Shown piece after piece: positions 32,809 to 44,230 of a stretch of 64,000 nucleotides of DNA (positions within the stretch are counted from its first letter, which is position 1; each line of letters begins with the position of its first letter). This stretch comes from Acheta domesticus (Eukaryota > Arthropoda > Insecta > Orthoptera > Gryllidae): contig JAHLJT010004567.1 in the NCBI GenBank assembly GCA_031308135.1, positions 37,894,389-37,958,388 on the forward strand. Direction: 5' to 3'. Position numbers and translations under genes: made by a program. The notes under the pieces are model-generated. The model ran no database searches. It saw nothing but the letters and a program-made list of their open reading frames with translations, and was not told where the DNA came from.

Positions 32809-32817
32809 GCGTCGTGG
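32809..32817 (+). repeat. 9-bp target duplication, left copy
   Basis: GCGTCGTGG, identical to 37200-37208, brackets the foldback element. Confidence 0.85.
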
Positions 32818-34020
32818 AGGTGCGTGAAGTTGGCACCCCCACTTTGTCGAAAATTCAAATCACATACGCCAAAGTTTTGCCCAAGTTTTGCCCAAGTTTG
32901 CCCAACCTTTAAAAAGTTTTGCCCAAGTCAAATAAAGCCGCAAATCGCAAATCAAAATTTCGGACTTAAACGTCCTGGAGCACTCCCACAAAGCTATTTC
33001 CAACTTTCGAACATGCCATCGGTTTGCCCACGATGAGACCAAGTACATCGAGTCATAAAACAGTTTTGCCCAAGCCACACAACGCCGGAAATAGCGAAAA
33101 TCGCAAATCAAATTTTCGACTTTAAAGTGACTAGCACCCCCACTTGCGAATTTCAAAGTTTTGAACAAACCATCGTGTAGAAGAGTTTTGCCCATTTTTG
33201 AATCAATTTGTAAAAAGTTTTGCCCAAGTCAAACAAAGTCGTAAATTGCAAATCAAAATTTCGGACTTAACACTCCTGAAGCTCCCCCACAAGGCAATTT
33301 CGAAATTACGAACACATCACAGTTTTGCTGACGACGAACCCAAGCAAATCGAGCCATAAAAAAGTTTTGCCCAACTCACAAAAAGTCGGAAATCGCAAAT
33401 AAAATTTTCGGACTTAAACTTCCTAGAGCTCTCCCAAAAACAAATTTCAAAATTTCGAACATACCATGGTATCGCTCACGATTGATTCAAAGTCATGGAG
33501 CCTTCAATAAGATTTGCCCAAGTCACACCACGCCAAAAATCGCGAAAATAGCAAATCATATTTTGGACTTTAAAGCGACTAGCACCCCAATTGCGAATAT
33601 CAAAGGGGTGAAGGTACCATCGTGTAGAAGAGTTTTGTACATTTACGAATCAATTTGTAAAAAGTTTTGCCCAAGTCACAGAACGCGAGAAATCGCAAAT
33701 CAAGATTTTGGACTTAAACCCACGTAGCTTTCCCACAACTGTTTTTCGAAATTTTGAACATACCACCGGTTTGCCCATCATGAGCCCATCTTCATCGAGC
33801 CATAAACAAGTTTTGCCCAAGTCACAGAAAGTCAGGAATCGCAAATCAAAATTTCGGACTAAAACCTCCTATAGGTCTCCCAAACAGAAAATTCAAAATT
33901 TCGAACATGTCATCGTTTTGCCCACGATCGGCCCAAGTCCATCGAGCCTTAAAAAAGTTTTGCCCAAGTCACACAACGCCAGAAATCGAAAATCAAATTT
34001 TGGACTTTAAAGTGACTAGC

Positions 34021-34990
34021 ACCCCCACTTTGTCGAAAATTAAAATGACATACGCCAAAGTTTTGCCCACGTTTTGCCCAGGTTTGCCCAACCTTTAAAA
34101 AGTTTTGCCCAAGTCACACAACGCCGGAAATCGAAAATCAAATTTTGGACTTTAAAGCGACCAACACCCCCACTTGCGATTTTCAAGGTTTTGAACATAC
34201 CATGCTGTAGAAGAGTTTAGCCCATTTTTAAATCAATTTGTAAAAAGTTTTGCCCAAGTCAAATAAAACCGCAAATCGCAAATCAAAATTTCGGTCTAAA
34301 ACCTCCTGTACGTCTCCCAAACTAAAATTTCAAAATTTCGAACATGTCATCGTTTTGCCCACGATCGGCCCAAGTCCATCGAGCCTTAAAAAAGTTTTGC
34401 CCAAATCACACAACGCCAGAAATCGAAAATCAAATTTTGGACTTTAAAGTGACTAGCACCCCCACTTTGTCGAAAATTAAAATGACATACGCCAAAGTTT
34501 TGCCCAAAATTTGCCCAGGTTTGCCCAACCTTTAAAAAGTTTTGCCCAAATCACACAACGCCGGAAATCGAAAATCAAATTTTGGACTTTAAAGCGACCA
34601 ACACCCCCACTTGCGATTTTCAGGTTTTTGAACATACCATCCTGTAGAAGAGTTTACCCCATTTTTAAATCAATTTGTAAAAAGTTTTGCCCAAGTCAAA
34701 TAAAACCGCAAATCGCAAATCACAATTTCCGTCTAAAACCTCCTGTAGGTCTCCCAAACAAAAATTTCAAAACTTCGAACATGTCATCGTTTTGTCCATG
34801 ATCAGCCCAAGTTCATCGAGCCTTAAAAAAGTTTTGCCCAAATCACACAACGCCGGAAATCCAAAATCAATGTTGGACTTTAAGTTGACTAGCACCCCCA
34901 CATTGTCGAAAATGCAAATGACGTACGCCAAAGTTTTGCTCATGTTTTGCCCAAGTTTGCCCAACCTTTAAAAAGTTTTGCTCAAGTCAA
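34021..34990 (+). repeat. 437-bp tandem repeats inside the foldback element
   Basis: The landmark ACCCCCACTTTGTCGAAAAT recurs at 34021, 34459 and (one change) 34894, giving a period of about 437 bp. The same landmark also opens the element near 32838, so the array is built from the terminal sequence. This expansion is present only on the left side of the loop. Confidence 0.85.
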
Positions 34991-34999
34991 ATAAAGCCG

Positions 35000-35890
35000 C
35001 AAATCGCAAATCAAAATTTTTGACTTAAACTTTCTGTAGCTCTCCCACAAGTGTTTTTCGAAATTTGGGACGTAGCATCGTTTTGCCCACGATGAAACAA
35101 AGTTTATTGAGCTAGAAAAACTATTTGCCCAAGTCACAAAAGCCGGAAATCGGAAATCAAACTTTCAGTATCTAACTTCCTTTAGCTTTGCCCCAATAAT
35201 TTCGAAATTTTGAACACACCATCTTTTAACCAAATCTTGCCGAAATTTACCCAATTTTAAAGGAACATATCTTATTAAGCGGAAACTTCATGTTGATTGT
35301 TGTTTTGAAAAATGAAAAAAAATGTATTTGCAGGACGACGCAAAAAATTATGTACTCTATTATAGGAGAAATTTTAAACAGAAAATTTGGAATTATTTTT
35401 CAAGATAAGTTGATATGTCGCGGCTTCATTGACAGTACAACGATTACTCAAAATATCCATTGGATATCAGAGACTCCCGAATTCCGTGACTAACAATTTT
35501 GGAGAAAACCATCTGATCGGTTTAGGTGCTAGCGTACTACACAGACGTACTACATATATATGGACGGACTGACCGACGGATGGACAGACGGACCACTAGA
35601 TGGTGCAATAGACGGTCCGACGGACGGAAAGATGGATGGTCGGGCAGATGGACGGGTAGACAGCGGACGCGTACGGAATGTTTTCGCGATATTGGTTTTT
35701 TGGTATCAAGGAACAACAAAATATGGATTCTGACATAACAAGTTGTAGCCAGTAAATTACTATAATTAAAAACAAGATTCATCCATTTTTTCAATACCAG
35801 GACCCCGCCAGTAATTAATAATAAAATAAGAAATAAATTGATAATAAAATATTTGTAATCATTTCCATCGTTTTTCGTTTACTTTCTTGC
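35000..35890. other. Unique loop of the foldback element with GACGGA repeat
   Basis: Non-repeated AT-rich centre with no transposase motif. About 35565-35680 is an imperfect GACGGA/GATGGA minisatellite. Confidence 0.6.
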
Positions 35891-37199
35891 ACATTTTCGA
35901 TTTCCGGCGTTGTGTGACTTGGGCAAAACTTTTTAAAGGTTGGGCAAACCTGGGCAAAACTTGGGCAAAACTTAGGCGTATGTCATTTTATTTTCGACAG
36001 AGTGGGGGTGCTAGTCACTTTAAAGTCCAAAACTTGATTTCGATTTCCGGCGTTGTGTGACTTGGGCAAAACTTTTTTAAGGCTCGATGGACTTGGGCCG
36101 ATCGTGGCAAAACGATGACAAGTTCGAAATTTTGAATTTTCTGTTTGGGAGACCTATAGGAGGTTTTAGTCCGAAATTTTGATTTGCGATTCCTGACTTT
36201 CTGTGACTTGGGCAAAACTTGTTTATGGCTCGATGAAGATGGGCTCATGATGGGCAAACCGGTGGTATGTTCAAAATTTCGAAAAACAGTTGTGGGAAAG
36301 CTACGTGGGTTTAAGTCCAAAATCTTGATTTGCGATTTCTCGCGTTCTGTGACTTGGGCAAAACTTTTTACAAATTGATTCGTAAATGTACAAAACTCTT
36401 CTACACGATGGTACCTTCACCCCTTTGATATTCGCAATTGGGGTGCTAGTCGCTTTAAAGTCCAAAATATGATTTGCTATTTTCGCGATTTTTGGCGTGG
36501 TGTGACTTGGGCAAATCTTATTGAAGGCTCCATGACTTTGAATCAATCGTGAGCGATACCATGGTATGTTCGAAATTTTGAAATTTGTTTTTGGGAGAGC
36601 TCTAGGAAGTTTAAGTCCGAAAATTTTATTTGCGATTTCCGACTTTTTGTGAGTTGGGCAAAACTTTTTTATGGCTCGATTTGCTTGGGTTCGTCGTCAG
36701 CAAAACTGTGATGTGTTCGTAATTTCGAAATTGCCTTGTGGGGGAGCTTCAGGAGTGTTAAGTCCGAAATTTTGATTTGCAATTTACGACTTTGTTTGAC
36801 TTGGGCAAAACTTTTTACAAATTGATTCAAAAATGGGCAAAACTCTTCTACACGATGGTTTGTTCAAAACTTTGAAATTCGCAAGTGGGGGTGCTAGTCA
36901 CTTTAAAGTCGAAAATTTGATTTGCGATTTTCGCTATTTCCGGCGTTGTGTGGCTTGGGCAAAACTGTTTTATGACTCGATGTACTTGGTCTCATCGTGG
37001 GCAAACCGATGGCATGTTCGAAAGTTGGAAATAGCTTTGTGGGAGTGCTCCAGGACGTTTAAGTCCGAAATTTTGATTTGCGATTTGCGGCTTTATTTGA
37101 CTTGGGCAAACCTTTTTAAAGGTTGGGCAAACTTGGGCAAAACTTTGGCGTATGTCATTTTAATTTTCGACAAAGTGGGGGTGCCAACTTCACGCACCT

Positions 37200-37430
37200 G
37201 CGTCGTGGAGTGTCGTTGCCTCGGCGTGACGTATCGGGAGACACGGTCTGCTGACTCCTGGCCGACTCCTGGCTGACCTGTTGTCCACCGGGTTATAAAC
37301 CCCGGTGGGCCAATGAGAAATGAGTTCTTGGCTACGAGTCAGTGCGCAGCGAGTTCGTGCTGCGCCCTCTTGATGGAGTTTAGAGGTTTGCTGGCGCGCG
37401 CCGTTTGAATGGTCGGCGAGTACACAGCAA
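37200..37430. repeat. GC-rich host repeat, distal segment, with TATA-loop hairpin
   Basis: It begins with the right copy of the 9-bp duplication (37200-37208). CCACCGGG (37285-37292) pairs with CCCGGTGG around a loop holding TTATAAA; CCAAT follows. The layout could be a core promoter of a retroelement LTR, but the class is unproven. Confidence 0.4.
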
Positions 37431-38610
37431 AAAGAAACTATCTTATAACTGCATGTAAAAGTAATCGTGTAACATACTTTTTTTACATTTAATGTCTTCT
37501 TTTAATATTCCTAATCCATGATGGTTTTGCTAAATTTCACGTGTCCGAATAGTTTTGTATGTATATAAGCATTAAAAGGTTTCTATTTTGTATGTTTTTG
37601 TTATTTACGTTAGTAAACACGCACTTAGCCCCTTAGCAACCAATCGTCTAAACAACGCTTTAAGAAAGCGTCCATAGCAACGGCCATTAAAATGCTCGAG
37701 AGTCCTTTAAAAATATTTTATGGTTTACTAGTTCATTGCTGTGTGTTTACAGACCTGAAACAAAACACGTAATGGTATACTTAATACCCTTGCGGGCCTT
37801 TCTGATTATTTATGCCCTAGGGCCTTTTGAATACCTTACGGCCCGCTCTAGCACCAACACAACACACAGAACATACTTATGAATTCGATTTTTTTAAAGT
37901 TAAGATGCAAGAAAATATAATAAATAAATGGCATAATGCTCAAATTAATAAAATAATTCGTTATAAAGCTTATTTTGGTTAATTTAAATGAAAATCAATT
38001 TTGGAAAGTTTCCGTGAATTTATAATTGCCATCAATCACTCGCATTTCACTGTTACGTATCATCTTTCTTAGAGATTAGTTAGTATATTCTTCAGTAGCA
38101 GTACTAGTAGTAGTAGTAAAAAGATATATAAGGCACATCGGCTAACATCCTCGAAATGTTATTTTTTGGCATTATGACATATTCTAAATAACGTTTGACA
38201 ATAGACGCTAATAACCTAAAAGTACCGTTTCATCAGCGCAATTTACACTTTTAAATTAAATTAACACACTGGTTAAACGCAAATTAACACACTGGTAAAT
38301 ATAAAATGCACCGGTAACAGTTTCATATATTTCTCAAGATTTTAATGGGAATCATTGTCCGTAATATTGTTAGCTTTTGCGTGAATTTCCACAGGAACTT
38401 CACAATATTCTATCATTTTGTACGATCAAATCAGTCCACTAACGATTATGCAATTGTAATTAGATATACACTCTGTTTTATCTGACGTAATATTGACAAA
38501 TGACTATCACAATGCGTCTTTTAACTTTAGACGCAAGAAATAATACAAAATGTTTCGAATTCTCGTTTTATTCAGCAACGAACTAGTAAACCATAAAGTT
38601 TTGTATGCAC
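37431..38610. other. No gene seen
   Basis: AT-rich DNA. TCCGAATAGTTTTGT at about 37547 resembles the Tc1 end near 29374 and may be a relic of that family. Confidence 0.45.
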
Positions 38611-38687
38611 CACGGGCGTTACTAGATGTTTTTGCCCCGAAGACGACTTCCAATCACTTCAACAAAAACATCTACTTAACGCCCTTG
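38611..38687. repeat. 77-bp foldback relic
   Basis: CACGGGCGTTACTAGATGTT at the left is mirrored by the inverse of CAAGGGCGTTAAGTAGATGT at the right, each followed inward by TTTG. No target duplication was recognised. Confidence 0.6.
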
Positions 38688-40149
38688 ATACATAAATAAC
38701 TATTATCGGACTTTCGGATCTAGATTTTATCAGTGCTCATAAATCTTGGAATAAATGACTTTAACACGAAACACAATTTTGGGGAATAAATGTAAACAAT
38801 TGTCAGAAGAATATGTACCCGGTAGTATGTTCCTTTCTCTTGTATGTTGTTCACGGTCAAGTCTGCAAGTTCTTATCCTCGGGAAGCAACAAATACTCCA
38901 AAAACAAGAATGACCTTCAAAAGCAGGTACATGTGATTGTCAGCCTCTTGTAAGAACTTAGTTACTTGCTAATCTGATTTTTTAGGCTTGTAATTAACTT
39001 AGATTTTTTCTTCAAATATTCAATAACTTTATAGTTTATTAGTATAGCATACTCAAATAAATGTTAAATAATTAGTCTTCAGCATTTACTATTATTTCAA
39101 ATTATAGGGAATGAATAACTTACGTGGATACTCAGTCTTTTCATGTATTTTTATACATTTTTTTAGCACATTTAAGTATGACTAGAGACAAGTTGTTTTT
39201 TATGTTTTGATCGTTCCTTCAAAAATGCTACAATAATCTCTTCGTTAATGCCTCGAACATTCCTTTTCGTTCGTCAATCACAAAATAAATCATGAGCTTT
39301 CTCATAAGTGGTTACAGATTTAGAAGACATCAATCTATATCTTGCATCGTCTGCTTCTTCCAGAATAACATTGGCACGAAAATATCTGCTGATACTTCGA
39401 AATTCTCGTTTTTTTTCTCAATCAGCTTGCATTACCAGAAAAAGTATTCAACTGTTTAATCACAAAGTAATCAGTACAACCAACCCTTACTATTTACAGG
39501 AAACCGAGAGTAATGACAAATACTATAAAGTAATACTCTATAGTATTTGGTAATGACCAGGGCCCACAGGATATCTCGTTGGCCACGGTAATGACTAGAC
39601 ACCGGAAAAATATGCAGTATTAAACGTCAAAATATGTACATAAATATGTAAAGAAAATAGTAAGAATATGTAATAAATATGTAAAATCGGATATAATATG
39701 TAATATTAAAATTCTGTAATTAAAAACCATTTACATAGCAAGAAATTACATTTAGAAAAACTGCTCACTTTACATCACACAACTTTCTCGTCAGTAGTAA
39801 AAGCTTAATAAATTGTAATCCAGGACAATAGTTTAGCAGCCAGACATGTCGCAATAGAAGCTATCGCACTAACTGGCGAGATCTACGATTAGCAAACATA
39901 CACTAACATAGCATCTTCATCAAAGTGTTACACGTCGGCGATCGCAAATTTTTCTCGGAAATTAAGGTTACAGGTCACAAAACGCGGTGTCAATGATATT
40001 TTGGACACCTAGATTTCCCCAATAATGTAGGAAAAATTCTGATTAAAAAAAAAATCTTTTCATAAAAAATATGGAATTAAAGTACATAAAATTGATAAAA
40101 TAAGAAAATTTATTGTGAAAACATCAAAATATGTAAAATATGTAATATA
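38688..40149. other. AT-rich sequence rich in ATATGTA words, no gene
   Basis: Repeated ACATAT/ATATGTA motifs increase toward 40150, like the ends of the hAT relic that follows; this may be another eroded copy. Nothing coding is visible. Confidence 0.45.
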
Positions 40150-42023
40150 TAGGGCCCGGATAATTATGTAATTACATATTTTCCTACGGTAACTCTAGCA
40201 AGTCGAATCAACGATATATTCACGTTTCACATCGGTTAGTGCCCAAAAGCGTTTAGTTTTTAGTACATATATTTACATATTTTCCCCGAAATTACATATA
40301 TTTACATATTTTACTCTAATGAACATATTTTTACATATTACTGAATTTTTCCATTATCCTACATTTTAAAAAAATTATTTATTTTTCCTATCTGTTTTTG
40401 ACAAGGAATCATCCAAACAAACAATTTAGCAATGTGAAACATTTTTTCTGTAGCCTCCTCTCTAAAATGAAGCTATTATTACGAGCTGAAATGAGTGTAT
40501 CCATGAATGCCAACGGAATTGGAAGTAAAATGGGAAGGCGACGATGCAATCCATAGCTTCTGTTCTGTTAGTTTTCAGCGCGAGTATCGCGGAGAACAGA
40601 AAGGAAGTTTGATTTGTGAAAATGATATTTTTAGCAGGCGATATCGCGCACCCACTTCGCATATTTTTGAGGTCTCCTTTGACCTTGATACCCTTTACCA
40701 GAAACCCACGCACCAGTTCAAGAAGGGCCGTTGATATTTTTCTTTCCCTGACTTTTACATGTCCCTCTACCGTTGTTCGTAAATTGTCTTTCGACCGAAA
40801 ATTTGAAGTAAAACCTTCGCCATGGAATTGATGTGCAAGGAAATCATATTGGCAAGATTGTGATAGGTTTAATGAACATTTAAAAGTATAAGTCTTATTT
40901 TGTTAACTTGTGAAGTGTTACCCAAATGCAACCATCAAACTATTACAAAACTTTTTAACGATACAACTGGATTTTTGTGGCTTAATGAAGTTAAACATAA
41001 TGTCTTCCTTCCGGTACTAGTGCAGCGCCGTACATGTGCAAGGTAGCAGAAGCCTTGCAGATATTGTTGCAAAATTACTACTTCTAACCTATCTTGTGCG
41101 TGCGTTGTGTTTAGATCTGATTAGATCTCAGTTTGATAAAGTTGACGCATTGATTTCCAATACAAAAAAGGATTAACGAGATGGGGCGCGTGGATTGAAG
41201 CTATGAGCTACAATACTCAAAATTTTGATTTTATAATACAAGTTATACATCAATTTGATTCTAAAGCTACAGCAGCTACAGGCATATCGAAGCAATTGTT
41301 TGATACTCAAAAGCTGAACAACTATATTGCCCCGATTTTCAATAAGCACTACAATTCCCTGGAACATCTTTGTAAACATCTTCCCTGGAACTTTCTGGTA
41401 GCTTTGAAATTACCCAATCAGCAGTCGCTTCTTTAAAAACTGTTCATTTATCATTTGAGGGTCAAAAGGGGGATCTAATGAAGAAAAAGAGGTCTTTCGT
41501 TCTGGAGAAAAACCCAGGATTCGAAACAATTTAGTGCAGTGCTGTGAGGGGACAATTCCGTCACACTGGATCCAGAAAACACGGAGAAGAATAGGAAGTG
41601 TATTTGACATTCATATTTATATATGTTTTTAAACAAATCCTTCATATTTTAGTCAAAATGCAATTCGTGACGTCTCCTTGAAATTCTCTTTCTTTTGAGA
41701 CCTCATATATAAAGATTGGTTGCGTGTTAGAGCCACAAACGGAAGGTATAAAACTGAAATAATATCGGAGATCATATGTGTTTCTTATAGATACGAAGAT
41801 CGTTGTAAATAATAGGATTATGAGAACTATGTTAAATTCTGGTCTTTATATTAAGTACCCAGAACAATATATTCTAAGATAAAGGTTTTTTAATAAAAAA
41901 TAATTGATATAAAGACACTTAATGTTACATATGTCATACTTTTGAGTACATATTTCTGTATATTATAATACATATATATGTACATATTTTCCCAATTTTT
42001 AGTACATAATTATCCGGGCCCTA
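40150..42023 (+). mobile_element. hAT-family DNA transposon (degenerate)
   Basis: Ends are TAGGGCCCGGATAATTATGT at 40150 and its inverse ending at 42023, bordered by repeated ACATATTTTCC words. Flanking 8-mers GTAATATA and GTAATAAC share 6 of 8 bases, consistent with an eroded hAT target duplication. A broken hAT transposase lies inside. Confidence 0.75.
41000..41436 (+). pseudogene. hAT transposase C-terminal relic
   Basis: Two readable blocks survive. The first, [14 protein letters not shown] at about 41017, corresponds to the hAT motif DAAPYM with the conserved Asp replaced by Ser. The second is LTRWGAWIEAMSYNTQNFD from about 41172, the (T)RWG(T/S)W(I/L)xA block of the animal hAT group that includes CGGBP1-like transposases, followed by an open frame to 41436. 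Stops and frameshifts separate them, and the N-terminal BED finger and the rest of the catalytic core are not found. Dead. Confidence 0.7.
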
Positions 42024-43130
42024 GTAATAACCATTGTCGCTTCAAATTCAGAACATCTCAAAACCCCTGTTAACTATGCTCAGAATTCAGTGAGACATAC
42101 GCCTGTGTCGGGCGGAATGCCTATACGAAGGAGCGACTGAATATACTTTCATCTCCGGATTTCAGTCGTGCAGAAAGAGTAACGTGCATAATAGCAATAG
42201 ATTGGATAAAAGGTTTTGGATAAAGGGGGATCCAAAGGTTTTGGATAAAGGGGGCAGAATTTTCTTAAGCATCTGGCCCTTTCTGATATTTCATACCATT
42301 AACATTATGGAGTTTAACAATAAATATTTCTAAAATTCGAATTTTACAAGTTTTTCATTCTCATTAAAAAATTAATTACCCTCAACGCAAATTTCCAGTA
42401 TATTTATTCCTGAGTTAATGATTTTTCATTTTTTACTCCTACCTTGTCACTCTTTTAGGTTGGATTGTGTACAGAGAACAAAATGGGTTTTTCAGCGAGA
42501 ATGGCGCCGCTGTCGTGGGTACCGATAGGGGATTTACATTGACAAATGCGATTGCTGAAAATACTGATTGTGAAAAAGAGAGGGAATGTAACAGATGATG
42601 GGAAGGAATACCAAATGGGAGAAAACCAAAAACCTCGCCAGTGTACTAAGAGTACACTTCCACCTGCAGAGGTTGGGATTTGAAGCCCGGTACCCGAAGG
42701 GAGAGGAGCTATGGTGGGTACTGTTTCTGCGGTAGTTTTTGTCGATGGGAAACAAGCGGGGACTTCGATGTTACCATCTACATCACCCACATCAGTCATC
42801 TACAACATTAATTATCTAATAGTCTAATTATCTAAGAAGATGGCAAGAGGGAAAAAGAGATATTGCCGAAGAAGAAAAAGACTGAGACGATGCCGAAGAA
42901 GGAGAATGAGATGACAAATAAAGATAGAAAAAGGAGAACGAAAGGATACAAAGTAGGGGTCTAAGGTGATGCCAAAGGAGGCTGAGATGATGCAGACAAT
43001 GCTGAAGAAGAAGAAGAATGAGATGATGACGAAGAAGAATGTGATGATAAAGAAAGAGGTATATGCAGGAGGAGGGGAATGAAAGAATGCTCAAGCGGGG
43101 GCTGAGATGATGCCGAAGAAGGAGACTGAG
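42024..43130. other. Unclassified sequence with purine-rich GA repeats
   Basis: 42024-42830 shows no gene. 42840-43130 is an imperfect GAAGAAGGAGA/GAGATGATG purine-rich repeat; the Leu/Ser-rich minus-strand frame is its by-product. It would lie in the intron 3' of the exon at 43190-43489. Confidence 0.5.
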
Positions 43131-43189
43131 ATGTCGCCGAAGGAGGAGAGGATGAGGGGCGGTGCGGGGGTGCGGGGGGGCGCGAGTAC

Positions 43190-43489
43190 CTGCTCCACCA
43201 CCTGCCCGTTCTCTTGGCGCTCGAAGGCCTCTGAGCGCGCCTCGGCGCAGAAGGAGATGGCGTCGCCGGCGGCCACGGCCTTGGCCACGGCCTCGGCCAG
43301 CGCGTTGGCCGCCTGCGGCACCGACTCGTCCACGCTGCCCCGGTGCGCCAGCGCCGCCGCCGCCGCCGCCTGCGCCTCCAGCTGCGCCTGGGCCTGGGCT
43401 TGGGCCTGGGCCTGCGCCTGGGCCAGCGCCGCCTGCGCCTCGGCCGCCGCGTTGCCGTTTGCGTCCAGGGGCAGCGCGCCGCTCGTGCC
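43190..43489 (-). CDS. Internal exon of an unidentified gene, Ala/Gln-rich coiled-coil type
   Basis: On the minus strand a 300-bp GC-rich frame is bounded by an acceptor (TTTCCCGCAG before 43489) and a donor (GTACTC after 43190). Both are phase 0, giving exactly 100 codons. The peptide opens GTSGALPLDANGN, continues as an Ala-Gln repeat with AQ dipeptides (probable helix or coiled coil), then HRGSVDESVPQAANALAEAV and ends FERQENGQVVEQ. Codon choice is strongly GC, unlike the surroundings. I do not recognise the family. It lies on the same strand as, and about 10 kb downstream of, the Ser-rich exons at 53.8-55.1 kb, and could be an alternative 3' exon of that gene or a separate gene. Confidence 0.5.
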
Positions 43490-43599
43490 CTGCGGGAAAG
43501 TCACTTTTTGTGCACCACGCTCTAGCCCAGTGGTGTCAAGGTCTGCTACTGGTGGCAGTGGCACGCCTCGCGCCATCGTGCTATGCCACGAGCTTCTCT

Positions 43600-44230
43600 G
43601 CGCCACTAGCGTCGGGAAGTAACCCCGCCGTTTTACAATAGGGATGACGTTGTCTCTTGCGGCGGGGTTATGAACTGCGTGGAGAGGCTGCGTCGTGGCA
43701 TTCGTGCCACGGAGTTCCGCTCATGAGGTCGACCTTGACAATACTGTTCTAGCCTCACCGAGTTCTTAACCGCCTGTCTTGTGACGGTCTCAGAGAAATG
43801 TTGCGAGAATATGCTTGTCTAGATTGATTACTGATTCCAGACACGTGAACTGCTAAGGCCGTTAGTCCCATAAGTGTAGATCATGTTTTTATCGCGGTAG
43901 GTGGCGGTGATTTTCGCCCGCTGGTTGGCGAGGTCCGGCACTGACCCACAAGTCGGCTTGAGGGTATTTTCCCCTACCAGGTATTCCCGCCAGCGGGCAC
44001 CGTTCCAGATGTGACAAGCCCTAACCTACGACTGATGTGCGTGGAATGTGTGGTAGTGTAATGTTGGTAAGTGTAAGTGTGTGTAAGGAGAGAGGATAGG
44101 ACAAGGAAGAGGAAGGAAAGATTGCGCGCGGTCTGTGGACCGTTTGTTAAGGTACTGTTCTGCAATCGCCTGCTGTTGATCGGAGAAATCACGGACAACT
44201 ATCGATCAGGTGCCGCTAGATTTCTCCTCC
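43600..44230 (-). repeat. Interspersed repeat, inverted relative to 47080-47540
   Basis: On the minus strand the segment around 44100-44190 reads CTCCGATCAACAGCAGGCG and TTAACAAACGGTCCAC, matching TTCCGATCAGCAACAGGCG and CTAACAAACGGGCCAC at about 47180-47230 on the plus strand. Small hairpins lie at 43626-43670 (arms TAACCCCGCCG) and about 43695-43712 (CGTGGCA with a TTCG loop). The class is unknown. The two copies flank the Transib element. Confidence 0.6.

Larger units (their letters stand above)
32818..37199. mobile_element. Giant foldback element with 9-bp target duplication
   Basis: This 4,382-bp element begins AGGTGCGTGAAGTTGGCACC and ends with the exact inverse. The near-identical inverted arms are about 1.3 kb each (32818 to about 34138 and about 35897 to 37199). 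The arms and the left centre consist of internal repeats built on AAGTTTTGCCCAAGTCA and ATCGCAAATCAAAATTTCGG. No transposase is visible. Long TIRs made of subrepeats with a 9-bp duplication are the plan of Drosophila FB elements and also fit a non-autonomous Mutator-like element. The many short Cys/Pro- and Trp-containing open frames on both strands are repeat by-products. Confidence 0.9.

Noticed and set aside
34021..34990. Regularly spaced repeats considered as a CRISPR array
   Set aside because: The period is about 437 bp with the whole unit conserved, so it is a tandem repeat in a eukaryotic transposon, not repeats with unique spacers.
32806..37276. Many short proteins with KFCPSHTTPEI- or WAKLF-like repeats on both strands
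   Set aside because: They are translations of the foldback element's internal repeats in several frames, mirrored between arms. There is no start context or conserved product.
43107..43641. Plus-strand frames of 171 and 159 residues opposite the Ala-rich exon
   Set aside because: Arg/Pro- or Cys/Ser-rich complements of the Ala/Gln repeat; the splice sites support the minus strand.
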